From: Acidobacteriota bacterium
GTDB lineage: Bacteria > Acidobacteriota > Terriglobia > UBA7540
Assembly: GCA_021828225.1 (NCBI GenBank)
Contig: JAKASH010000201.1
Location: 1-6,096 of the forward strand
DNA length: 6,096 bases
Reading direction: 5' to 3'
Shown: positions 1-6,091 of the stretch, one piece after another
Layout of the letters: each line of letters begins with the position of its first letter
Position numbering within the stretch: the stretch's first letter is position 1
Notes under the pieces: model-generated
What the model was told of the DNA's origin: nothing
What the model saw: only the letters and a program-made list of their open reading frames with translations
Databases searched by the model: none
Program-made: the position numbers and the translations under genes

Positions 1-1429
1 TGCCCTGTACTATCTCCATCGCGAGAGGTTGTTGCCGCAGGGCTTTTCCGTCATCGGGTGCGCGAAGACACCTTACACCACCGAGAAATTCCGCGAGGCG
101 ATGGCGGACGCCGTCCGCAAGTTCTCCGAGAAGTCGTCGTCGGTGGATGAAGCCTCGCTGGGGAGCTTCGCCGAATCGCTCTATTACCTGACGGACGATT
201 TTGGCGACAGCAATGCCTACACTCAGCTTGGTGACCTGCTCGCTAAGCTGGATCGCGAGCGCGGCACGGGCGGGAACCGGCTCTACTATCTGGCCACGCC
301 GCCCAGCGCATTCCCTGTGATTATCAGCCATCTTGGTTCTGCCCGTCTGGCTGCGCCGGAAGACCCCGGAAAAAGCTGGACCCGCGTCGTGATCGAAAAA
401 CCCTTCGGGCACGACCTTGAAAGCGCGCGCGAGCTGACCACCACCGTGAACTCGGCCTTCAAGGAGGAGCAGGTCTACCGCATTGACCATTATCTTGGCA
501 AGGAAACCGTCCAGAACCTTTTGGTGTTTCGTTTCGCCAATGGCATCTTTGAACCCATCTGGAACCGGCGCTACATTGATCACGTTGAAATCACCGTCGC
601 AGAGGATCTGGGAGTCGAAGGGCGTGGCCGCTATTACGAAGAAGCCGGATTGCTGCGCGACATGATTCAAAACCACGTGATGTCGGTGCTGAGTTTGGTG
701 ACGATGGAGCCGCCGGCCTCGTTTGAGGCCGTCGAGGTGCGCGACGAGAAGGCCAAGGTGATGCGCGCGATCCGCCCCATTGATCTCGACCGCCTGGACG
801 ACTTTGTGGTGCGCGGCCAATACGCAGAGGGCTGGGTGAAAGGCGAAAGGGTTCCACCTTACCGCGAAGAGCCGAACGTCTCTCCGCAATCGGCCACCGA
901 AACTTTTGCCGCTCTGAAACTCTTTATTGACAACTGGCGATGGGCCGACGTGCCCTTTTACGTGCGGTCAGGCAAACGGCTTACCAAACGGGTTTCGGAA
1001 ATCGTGGTGAAGTTCCGGCGCGTTCCTCACATGGTTTTCGGCCGGAAAACGCAGAATCCGGTTGAGCAGAACGTGCTGGCGATGCGGATTCAACCGAATG
1101 AAGGGATCTCGATCAGCTTCAACGCCAAGTTTCCCGCGCCGATGATGGAGATCCGTCCTGTCAAGATGGAGTTCCGGTACGCGGAGTCTTTTGGTGGTGA
1201 GCCGCCCAGCGCATATGAAACGCTGCTGCTCGATTGCATGCTGGGTGACCAAACCCTTTTCAATCGGGAGGACGCGGTCGAACTGGCCTGGCAGCTTCTC
1301 GCGCCGCTGTTGGAACGCTGGCGTGAAGATGGAGAAAAAGGCCTCCAGCCTTATGAAGCCGGGACCTGGGGACCGGAGGCTGCGGACAAACTGCTCGATC
1401 GCTACGGGTGCCGGTGGCACCGTCTCTAG
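1..1429 (+). CDS. zwf: Glucose-6-phosphate 1-dehydrogenase, 5'-truncated by the window edge
   Basis: This cytoplasmic enzyme oxidises glucose-6-phosphate to 6-phosphogluconolactone with NAD(P)+, the entry step of the oxidative pentose phosphate pathway. The frame is open from base 2 to a TAG stop, giving 475 visible residues. The in-frame TTG at 29 is not the true start, because ALYYLHRERLLPQGF upstream of and across it is normal family sequence. About 25-45 residues are missing, including the GxxGxxG nucleotide-binding turn. Visible signatures are EKPFG (visible residues 132-136), the active-site RIDHYLGKE (codons 479-505) and the catalytic His in MIQNH (codon 674-676). The two histidines are 62 residues apart, as for His178 and His240 of the Leuconostoc enzyme. 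SGKRL and the C-terminal GDQTLFNRED block are also present, and the C-terminus is intact. Only three Cys residues are visible, so the sequence gives no support for cyanobacterial-type redox control. It is the first visible gene of a probable operon with opcA, pgl and rpe. Confidence 0.97.
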   Translation, partial: ALYYLHRERLLPQGFSVIGCAKTPYTTEKFREAMADAVRKFSEKSSSVDEASLGSFAESLYYLTDDFGDSNAYTQLGDLLAKLDRERGTGGNRLYYLATPPSAFPVIISHLGSARLAAPEDPGKSWTRVVIEKPFGHDLESARELTTTVNSAFKEEQVYRIDHYLGKETVQNLLVFRFANGIFEPIWNRRYIDHVEITVAEDLGVEGRGRYYEEAGLLRDMIQNHVMSVLSLVTMEPPASFEAVEVRDEKAKVMRAIRPIDLDRLDDFVVRGQYAEGWVKGERVPPYREEPNVSPQSATETFAALKLFIDNWRWADVPFYVRSGKRLTKRVSEIVVKFRRVPHMVFGRKTQNPVEQNVLAMRIQPNEGISISFNAKFPAPMMEIRPVKMEFRYAESFGGEPPSAYETLLLDCMLGDQTLFNREDAVELAWQLLAPLLERWREDGEKGLQPYEAGTWGPEAADKLLDRYGCRWHRL

Positions 1430-1484
1430 TTCGACTCAAGTGGGCTGTGCTGGCGTGCTTTCCGCCGCCTGGAAGCCCGGCAAG

Positions 1485-1490
1485 AGGAGG
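1485..1490 (+). promoter_or_regulatory. Ribosome binding site of opcA
   Basis: A perfect AGGAGG Shine-Dalgarno core sits 5 nt before the TTG at 1496. It fixes this non-ATG codon as the opcA start. A small possible hairpin (GCTTTCC at 1457-1463 against GGAAGC at 1471-1476, one bulge) lies just upstream. It has no T-tract and does not look like a terminator. Confidence 0.8.
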
Positions 1491-1495
1491 AATCG

Positions 1496-2653
1496 TTGCC
1501 AGTCTTTAAGAAGTTCAAATCTCTCACGGCGGGTGAACTCCAACCGGCTGACGTTGCCGCGCTGGAAGATGAATTGTCCGATCTCTGGCGTGCCGCTGCG
1601 GAAGATCCGGAGACAGAGCATCCGGTCATGAGGGCATCTGTGCTCACTCTTCTTGCGTTCGTTGAAAGTGAAGAGGAGGGCCGCGAGACCTTCAATCTGG
1701 TCAGCCATGTGATTGCCCAGAACCCTTGCCGCGCAATTCTCATGGTGGCCGAACCGAAGGAGAAGCCGGAGGGTCTGTCAGCTTGGATCTCCGCCCAGTG
1801 TCACCTTCCTCCTTCGGGCGCAAGGCAGGTGGTCTGCGAACAGATCTACGTGCGGGCTCGAGGCGAAGCGGTGAAGGGACTGGACAACGTGGTTATCCCG
1901 CTGATCATACCCGAGCTTCCGGTTTACCTCTGGTGGCGGGCAGGTCGTTTTGCCCCTCCCGAATTCCTGGACCAGGTGCTTCGAACCACCAACCGCGTGC
2001 TGGTGGATTCCGGGCGGTTTGAAGAACCGGAAGTTGACCTGGCAACCCTGGCGCGGCAGATGGCGCGCTTCCGTGATGCGGATGGAGTATCATTCAGTGA
2101 TCTTAACTGGGCCCGTGTCACTCCGTGCCGTGAGCTGATTGCGCAAAGTTTTGATTCTGCCGAAGCCGGTTCATACCTCTCGGATCTGGCCGAAGTATCG
2201 CTGGAGTGGCAGCAGGACCCGGGGGCGGAAAGCAGCCGGACGGCTCAGGCTTTGTTGCTCACGGCCTGGCTGGCCAGCCGTCTGGGTTGGCGCCCGGCGT
2301 CGCGCATCGTTCCCAGCACAAATCCAAGCCGTGTGCTGGAATTCCGGCGAGGAGACAACCCGGTTCGAGTGGAGTGGGTCGTTCGCCCGAAGGCCGGTAA
2401 GCCCTCGATGCCTTTCCAGGTGACCTTGAAGACCGGATCAACGCCGACCGCGAAATTTTCTGTTAGCGAGTCAACGGAGGAGGGGGTTGTGCGCACGCGG
2501 GCAGAGATGCCGGGACTTTTTCCGTTGGAGAGAACGGCCCGGCTTGTTGTCATGGACCAGGTCGAACTGGTTAACGAAGAGCTCAAGTTTCCAGAGCGTG
2601 ACAAGATTTACGAAGATGCTTTAAACCTGATCGCTGCCATGGTCGAGCTGTAA
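1496..2653 (+). CDS. opcA: OpcA-family glucose-6-phosphate dehydrogenase assembly protein
   Basis: OpcA is a cytoplasmic partner of glucose-6-phosphate dehydrogenase, described mainly in cyanobacteria and actinobacteria as promoting its assembly or activation; it is not itself known to be a catalyst. The 385-residue protein shows the family's conserved blocks in order: HPVMRASVLTLLAFV (residues 42-56), NPCRAILMV (76-84), LPVYLWWRAG (141-150) and SDLNWARVTPCRELIAQSFD (201-220). The C-terminal half is more variable and contains a basic and beta-rich stretch. No signal peptide or membrane segment is evident. The start is TTG, supported by the AGGAGG site 5 nt upstream. The gene lies 66 nt after zwf and 43 nt before pgl on the same strand, which is the expected pairing with zwf. 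The family call rests on the WW motif, the DLNWAR block and the context. The exact biochemical effect on this Zwf is inferred. Confidence 0.93.
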   Translation: MPVFKKFKSLTAGELQPADVAALEDELSDLWRAAAEDPETEHPVMRASVLTLLAFVESEEEGRETFNLVSHVIAQNPCRAILMVAEPKEKPEGLSAWISAQCHLPPSGARQVVCEQIYVRARGEAVKGLDNVVIPLIIPELPVYLWWRAGRFAPPEFLDQVLRTTNRVLVDSGRFEEPEVDLATLARQMARFRDADGVSFSDLNWARVTPCRELIAQSFDSAEAGSYLSDLAEVSLEWQQDPGAESSRTAQALLLTAWLASRLGWRPASRIVPSTNPSRVLEFRRGDNPVRVEWVVRPKAGKPSMPFQVTLKTGSTPTAKFSVSESTEEGVVRTRAEMPGLFPLERTARLVVMDQVELVNEELKFPERDKIYEDALNLIAAMVEL

Positions 2654-2680
2654 ATATTGAAAAGTGGCGCCGCTGGTGTC

Positions 2681-2692
2681 GAGGCAGGTAAG
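2681..2692 (+). promoter_or_regulatory. Ribosome binding region of pgl
   Basis: Purine-rich GAGG (2681-2684) and AGG (2686-2688) lie 8-12 nt before the ATG at 2697. An alternative in-frame GTG at 2664 has only AT-rich sequence upstream and no Shine-Dalgarno match, so the ATG is preferred. Confidence 0.55.
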
Positions 2693-2696
2693 CGGG

Positions 2697-3467
2697 ATGA
2701 GTGAAGCGAAGATTCAAATATTTCCGGATCTGGACGAATTGAGCCGCGCGGCGGCCGTGCGTTTTGCCGAGCTTGCCCGGCAGCGTGCGGACCAGGGGAA
2801 AGTGTTTTCTGCTGCTCTCTCGGGTGGGTCAACCCCACGAACATTTCTGGGAATTCTTGCAAACCCCGAATTTTCCGAGCGCATCCCGTGGGACAACGTT
2901 CACCTGTTTCAGGTGGACGAGCGTTGCGTTCCTCCCGACGATCCTCAAAGCAATTACAGAATGATTCGCAGCGTTTTCCTCAGGCCGGTACCGGGAGCAG
3001 CCGACAACTTTCATCGCATGAAAGCCGAGGAGGAAGATCGCGAGGCGGCCAGCGCCGAATACGCCGCAGAGATTGAGAAGGCTCTTGCGCCGGCTGAGGG
3101 CAGAGCGCCTCGATTCGATTTGATCTTTCTGGGCCTGGGAGCTGACGGGCACACGGCATCGCTTTTTCCGGGCTCGGCGGCGCTCCCCGTAAGCGACAAG
3201 TGGGTCTGCCCGAACTATGTCGAGAAGCTCCAGATGCACCGGCTTACCTTGACTTATCCGGTTCTCAACGCGGCCCGTGAGATCGTGTTTCTGGTTTCAG
3301 GCTCAGGCAAGGCGGAGATCATGCATCAGGTGCTAGAGGGACCGCGCAACCCCGGGCTATATCCGGCTCAGGGAGTTCAGCCGGCCGAAGGCACCGTCAT
3401 CTGGTATCTGGATAAAGCAGCAGCGCAACTTCTCGGCACAGGTCGCAGTCACAGGAAAAGTTCTTGA
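2697..3467 (+). CDS. pgl: 6-phosphogluconolactonase (DevB/Pgl type)
   Basis: This cytoplasmic enzyme hydrolyses 6-phosphogluconolactone, the Zwf product, to 6-phosphogluconate. The protein is 256 residues from the ATG at 2697, typical for the DevB-type family (glucosamine-6-phosphate isomerase/lactonase fold). Key motifs are SGGSTP (residues 42-47, phosphate binding), DERCVPPDDPQSNY (74-87) and GLGADGHTASLFPG (146-159), which carries the Asp and His of the active site. These motifs favour lactonase over glucosamine-6-phosphate deaminase, and the zwf-opcA context agrees. An in-frame GTG at 2664 would add 11 residues, but it lacks a ribosome site and the added residues do not match the family. 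The stop codon overlaps the rpe start by 4 nt (TTGA, 3464-3467), suggesting coupled translation. The coding sequence appears intact. Confidence 0.95.
   Translation: MSEAKIQIFPDLDELSRAAAVRFAELARQRADQGKVFSAALSGGSTPRTFLGILANPEFSERIPWDNVHLFQVDERCVPPDDPQSNYRMIRSVFLRPVPGAADNFHRMKAEEEDREAASAEYAAEIEKALAPAEGRAPRFDLIFLGLGADGHTASLFPGSAALPVSDKWVCPNYVEKLQMHRLTLTYPVLNAAREIVFLVSGSGKAEIMHQVLEGPRNPGLYPAQGVQPAEGTVIWYLDKAAAQLLGTGRSHRKSS
3453..3456 (+). promoter_or_regulatory. Ribosome binding site of rpe, inside the pgl 3' end
   Basis: AGGA (within ACAGGAAAAG) lies 7 nt before the TTG at 3464. With the TTGA stop/start overlap, it supports TTG as the rpe start and translation coupled to pgl. Confidence 0.6.
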
Positions 3468-4123
3468 TCAAAATTGCTCCCTCAATCCTCTCCGCGGATT
3501 TTACCCGCCTCGGCGAGCAAGTGCTGGCAGTGGAAGCCGCCGGCGTGGACCGCATTCAGATCGACGTGATGGATGGCCGCTTCGTCCCGAACATCACCTT
3601 CGGAACGCAGGCGGTTGCCTCTCTTCGCCCGCTCACGCGCCTGACCCTGGAAACTCATCTGATGGTGACGCCACCGGAAGATTTCATCGAATCATTCGCG
3701 GAGGCCGGGGCCGATACGATCATCATCCATCAGGAAGCCACACCGCACCTGCACCGCGTGATTCAGCAGATCCACGCTCTGGGCAAGAAGGCTGGAGTGG
3801 CGATTAATCCCTCAACGCCCGCCTGTCTGCTTTCGGAAGTTATCGGAAACCTCGACCTGATCCTGGTGATGACGGTCAACCCGGGTTTCGGTGGACAGGA
3901 ATTTATCATGGAAACTCTCTCCAAGATTCGACAGGTCCGAAGGGAGATTCAGGAAAAAGGCCTGAACTGCGAACTGGAAGTGGATGGCGGAATTCACCTT
4001 CAGACTGCGCCATTGGCTGTTGAGGCGGGGGCCAATGTGCTGGTAGCCGGATCGTCCGTTTTCGATTGCAAAGACGGTGTGGCGGCGGCGATCCAGGCGT
4101 TGCTTTCCAGAATCCCTCGCTGA
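3464..4123 (+). CDS. rpe: Ribulose-phosphate 3-epimerase
   Basis: This enzyme interconverts D-ribulose-5-phosphate and D-xylulose-5-phosphate in the cytoplasm, linking the oxidative to the non-oxidative pentose phosphate branch. The protein is 219 residues, a normal length for this single-domain TIM barrel. It begins at TTG with the expected IKIAPSILSADF N-terminus (Ser7 conserved). Other signatures are DVMDGRFVPNITFG (34-47, catalytic Asp34), THLMV (64-68, metal-ligand His65), MTVNPGFGGQ (136-145), EVDGGI (172-177, catalytic Asp174) and the phosphate-binding AGSSVF (195-200). One oddity is residue 32, in RIQIDVMDG. It is Gln where the human, E. coli and plant enzymes have the first metal-ligand His (HxDVMDG). 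The other three ligand or catalytic positions are kept. Overall similarity and operon position make the epimerase call firm. The effect of Gln32 on metal binding is unknown. The gene ends the probable zwf-opcA-pgl-rpe operon. Confidence 0.95.
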   Translation: MIKIAPSILSADFTRLGEQVLAVEAAGVDRIQIDVMDGRFVPNITFGTQAVASLRPLTRLTLETHLMVTPPEDFIESFAEAGADTIIIHQEATPHLHRVIQQIHALGKKAGVAINPSTPACLLSEVIGNLDLILVMTVNPGFGGQEFIMETLSKIRQVRREIQEKGLNCELEVDGGIHLQTAPLAVEAGANVLVAGSSVFDCKDGVAAAIQALLSRIPR

Positions 4124-4163
4124 TGAATGAAGCATCTTCCCCCTTCACGTTTGAGTCCCTCTT

Positions 4164-4193
4164 TTGACTTTGCCTTTCAGCCTCGACTATAGT
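4164..4193 (+). promoter_or_regulatory. Sigma70-type promoter for the nucleotide-sugar dehydrogenase gene
   Basis: TTGACT (4164-4169, 5 of 6 to the -35 consensus) is separated by 18 nt from TATAGT (4188-4193, 5 of 6 to the -10 consensus). Transcription would begin near 4200, leaving a 5' leader of about 50 nt before the ATG at 4252. The -10 box lies inside the perfect 10-bp palindrome GACTATAGTC (4185-4194), a possible operator or simply coincidence. The promoter makes the downstream gene independent of the pentose phosphate operon. Confidence 0.7.
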
Positions 4194-4251
4194 CAGTCAC
4201 GGCTGTACGAATCGATTTTCAATTGCCTTCCTGGAGAATTAAGACCTCATT

Positions 4252-5568
4252 ATGAGAATTGCGGTGTTTGGACTTGGTTATGTCGGATGCGTCACCGGAG
4301 CGTGCCTTGCCCAGATGGGTCACAGCGTTCATGGTGTTGATATATCTGCCCCCAAAGTGCGCATGTTGAATTCCGGCCACTCGCCCGTGCTGGAAAAAGG
4401 TTTGGACGACCTTGTCGCGCAAGTGGTTGCTGAAGGCCTGCTTCGAGCGACGCTCGATCCCGCTGAGGCGCTTGAAGGTGCAGATGTTTCACTGGTGACG
4501 GTGGGTACGCCTTCACGCCTGAATGGCAGCGTCAACCTGGATCATGTTGCCTCCGCGCTCGAAAGCATTGGCCGCTTTCTGCGAGGTGCGGAGAAGTTTC
4601 ATGTGGTCGCGGTCCGGAGCACTGTGCCGCCCGGAACGACCGAGAAGTTGGTGCTCCCGTCGCTGGCAAGGGTGTCCCGGAAGAAGGCCGGGCGTGATTT
4701 TGGTGTGTGCTTCCATCCCGAGTTCTTGCGCGAAGGCTCTTCCATCCACGACTTCTTTCATCCGCCCAAAACGGTCCTGGGCACAAACGATCCCCGCGCT
4801 GCCCGGCGCTTGATGGGATTGTGGAAGCAGGTTGACGCGCCCCTTTTCGTGACCTCATTCAAGACGGCGGAAATCCTGAAGTATGCGGACAATACCTTTC
4901 ACGCTCTCAAAGTCTGTTTTGCAAATGAGATCGGTTCTTTGTGCAAACAGTTCGAAATTGACAGCCGGGAAGTGATGGAGATTTTTGTCCAGGACACCAA
5001 GCTCAACATTTCACCCCTTTATCTCCGGCCCGGATTTGCTTTTGGCGGCCCGTGCCTGCCCAAGGACGTCAGGGCCATTGGACGGCTTGCTCAAGAAAAC
5101 GGTTTGCAGCTTCCGCTGATTCAGAACATCCTTCCCAGCAACGCTCGCCATCTGGAAAGGGCGGTGGACCTGGTTCTTTCCGCAAATAAGCGAAGGATTG
5201 GCGTGCTTGGCCTGGTCTTCAAATCAGACACCGACGATCTGCGTGAGAGTCCCGCCTGCGCTCTGGTCGAAAGATTGGTCGCAGCCAAAAGACAGGTGAA
5301 GGTCTATGATCCCAGGGTGCGGCTGGACCGATTGCTGGGCGCCAACCGGGCGTTCGTCCAGAAGGAACTTCCATCCCTTCCGCGCTTGATGGCTACTTCG
5401 TATGAAGAACTGATAAATGGCAGCGACGTCCTGGTTTTGGCGGGGAATCATCGGGAATTTGAAGCCGCAATCGGACGTCTGCAAAAAGGGACCGTCCTGA
5501 TTGACCTGGTGGGACTTCAGCCGGACCTGGAGGGGGCGGGCATCCGCCGCCGCAGGCCTGCAGAATGA
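4252..5568 (+). CDS. Nucleotide-sugar 6-dehydrogenase, GDP-mannose (AlgD-like) / UDP-glucose dehydrogenase family
   Basis: The enzyme is predicted to oxidise C6 of a nucleotide sugar to the uronic acid in two NAD+-dependent steps, supplying precursors for exopolysaccharide or other surface glycans. The 438-residue protein has an N-terminal Rossmann domain with GLGYVG (7-12) and Asp30 at the end of the second strand. It continues with VRSTVPPGT (121-129), HPEFLRE (155-161), and a central domain with Lys210 and Asn214. The catalytic Cys268 is in FGGPCLPKD, and the C-terminal domain has FKSDTDDLRESP (323-334). Cys268 falls at the same number as in Pseudomonas AlgD. LxLRPGFAFGGxCLPKD and TDDLRESP are closer to GDP-mannose dehydrogenase than to the CFPKD of typical UDP-glucose dehydrogenase. 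The residue before the Cys is Pro instead of the usual Ser. Substrate cannot be fixed from sequence, so no symbol is given. The ATG has only a distant GGAG (4233-4236, 15 nt away), so initiation may be weak. A promoter lies in the 128-nt gap upstream. Confidence 0.92.
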   Translation: MRIAVFGLGYVGCVTGACLAQMGHSVHGVDISAPKVRMLNSGHSPVLEKGLDDLVAQVVAEGLLRATLDPAEALEGADVSLVTVGTPSRLNGSVNLDHVASALESIGRFLRGAEKFHVVAVRSTVPPGTTEKLVLPSLARVSRKKAGRDFGVCFHPEFLREGSSIHDFFHPPKTVLGTNDPRAARRLMGLWKQVDAPLFVTSFKTAEILKYADNTFHALKVCFANEIGSLCKQFEIDSREVMEIFVQDTKLNISPLYLRPGFAFGGPCLPKDVRAIGRLAQENGLQLPLIQNILPSNARHLERAVDLVLSANKRRIGVLGLVFKSDTDDLRESPACALVERLVAAKRQVKVYDPRVRLDRLLGANRAFVQKELPSLPRLMATSYEELINGSDVLVLAGNHREFEAAIGRLQKGTVLIDLVGLQPDLEGAGIRRRRPAE

Positions 5569-5625
5569 CCTTTTCCGGAGGGCTCTCGGTTTGTACCTCT
5601 GTGCCGGGCGCTGCACGCGATAAGC

Positions 5626-5644
5626 CGGTCGTTTGCGTCGACCG
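5626..5644. repeat. Short inverted repeat (6-bp stem, 7-nt loop)
   Basis: CGGTCG (5626-5631) pairs with CGACCG (5639-5644) around the loop TTTGCGT. It lies about 60 nt after the dehydrogenase stop. No T-tract follows, so it is not an intrinsic terminator on its own. A stem of this size can arise by chance in GC-rich DNA. Confidence 0.35.
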
Positions 5645-5678
5645 AGGCTAGGCGCGTTGCTTTGTCCGGTGGTCGAGA

Positions 5679-5720
5679 TGCGGTCTTAAGCCTGAATGAC
5701 CGCACAATTAATGATTTTTT
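5679..5720 (+). terminator. Candidate intrinsic terminator of the dehydrogenase gene
   Basis: TGCGGTC (5679-5685) pairs perfectly with GACCGCA (5698-5704) around a 12-nt loop, and a run of six T follows at 5715-5720. The orientation and the position about 110 nt past the dehydrogenase stop fit a terminator. The 10-nt gap between stem and T-run and the rather large loop are atypical, so confidence is low. Confidence 0.35.
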
Positions 5721-5733
5721 GTCAATGGCTCCC

Positions 5734-5791
5734 TTCATATTTTCCGTGAGAGATGGAAGGCCGGACGTGACAGCAGCTTCGGAAATATGAA
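5734..5791. repeat. Long inverted repeat, 12-bp stem with one bulged T
   Basis: TTCATATTTTCCG (5734-5746) is the reverse complement of CGGAAATATGAA (5780-5791) apart from one extra T in the left arm. The 33-nt interior (5747-5779) is GC-rich. The AT-rich arms stand out in this GC-rich DNA. It could be a structured RNA element, a degenerate small mobile-element end pair or a protein-binding site. Nothing in the sequence decides among these. Confidence 0.55.
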
Positions 5792-5796
5792 TAGCC

Positions 5797-5824
5797 CGCG
5801 TGGAGCAGAGTGAAGGTCCACGCG
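5797..5824. repeat. Inverted repeat, perfect 8-bp stem with 12-nt loop
   Basis: CGCGTGGA (5797-5804) and TCCACGCG (5817-5824) are perfect reverse complements around GCAGAGTGAAGG. It starts 6 nt after the preceding 12-bp inverted repeat, so the two would form adjacent hairpins if transcribed. There is no T-tract on the + side, so it is not a standard terminator. Confidence 0.5.
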
Positions 5825-5862
5825 ACTTCGGGTATTGCTCACCTGCCTTGGCTCGACCTTTC

Positions 5863-6021
5863 CTATTTTCGCATTTCCAAGAAGGGCTTGCTTCCGTACC
5901 CCGGGTATTTTCCTGCCTCGCGCGCTTTCGTTGCGCCCGTGTCAGTGAACCCCGAAAAAATAGGCTCTGAAAAATAGACTCCAGCCAGCAGCACCATCGC
6001 AACTCGCCTCTCCTTGCTCAT
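5863..6021 (-). CDS. Speculative small ORF, 52 residues, unknown
   Basis: On the minus strand an ATG at 6021-6019 opens a 52-residue frame to TAG at 5865-5863. It begins MSKERRVAMVLLAGVYF, a charged start followed by a short hydrophobic stretch, and continues with a Gly/Lys-rich tail. No ribosome site precedes the first ATG. An internal ATG (5997-5995) has GGAGAGG about 9 nt upstream and would give 44 residues. The frame is open further upstream to the window edge, so the true start could lie outside. I recognise no family. Third-position GC is not elevated over the background, so it may well be noncoding. Confidence 0.15.
   Translation of the reverse strand: MSKERRVAMVLLAGVYFSEPIFSGFTDTGATKAREAGKYPGYGSKPFLEMRK
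5954..5981. repeat. Short imperfect tandem repeat
   Basis: GAAAAAATAGGCTC (5954-5967) is followed one base later by GAAAAATAGACTC (5969-5981). The copies differ by one A and one G/A change. It is a two-copy repeat with no evident function. Confidence 0.45.
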
Positions 6022-6085
6022 CCAGCTACACTTCAACGCTTTCCCTGTCCGGAATTCCGAAACGGCTGGGGACGTGAATAAAGCC

Positions 6086-6091
6086 TTGACA
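6086..6091 (+). promoter_or_regulatory. -35-like element at the right edge
   Basis: TTGACA is a perfect match to the sigma70 -35 hexamer. It lies 5 nt before the window end, so any -10 box would be outside. It could belong to a promoter for the next gene on the + strand. A lone hexamer is weak evidence. Confidence 0.25.

Noticed and set aside
968..1420. 150-codon minus-strand frame inside zwf
   Set aside because: It lies wholly antisense to strongly conserved zwf sequence and has no family-like motifs. It is a shadow of codon bias.
2664..2696. Upstream GTG start for pgl
   Set aside because: No ribosome binding site, and the extra 11 residues do not match the family. The ATG at 2697 is better placed.
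4124..4163. Possible terminator after rpe (TGAAG paired with CTTCA)
   Set aside because: A 5-bp stem with a 10-nt loop and no T-run is too weak to call.
5705..5730. Minus-strand TTGACA (complement of 5719-5724) as a promoter
   Set aside because: No acceptable -10 hexamer at 16-18 nt spacing, and no gene on that strand to drive.
5517..6002. 161-codon minus-strand frame overlapping the dehydrogenase 3' end, with an AAGGAG about 7 nt before its TTG
   Set aside because: The product is Arg/Ser/Lys-rich without recognisable blocks, overlaps a well-supported gene and competes with other frames. The ribosome-like site alone is not enough.
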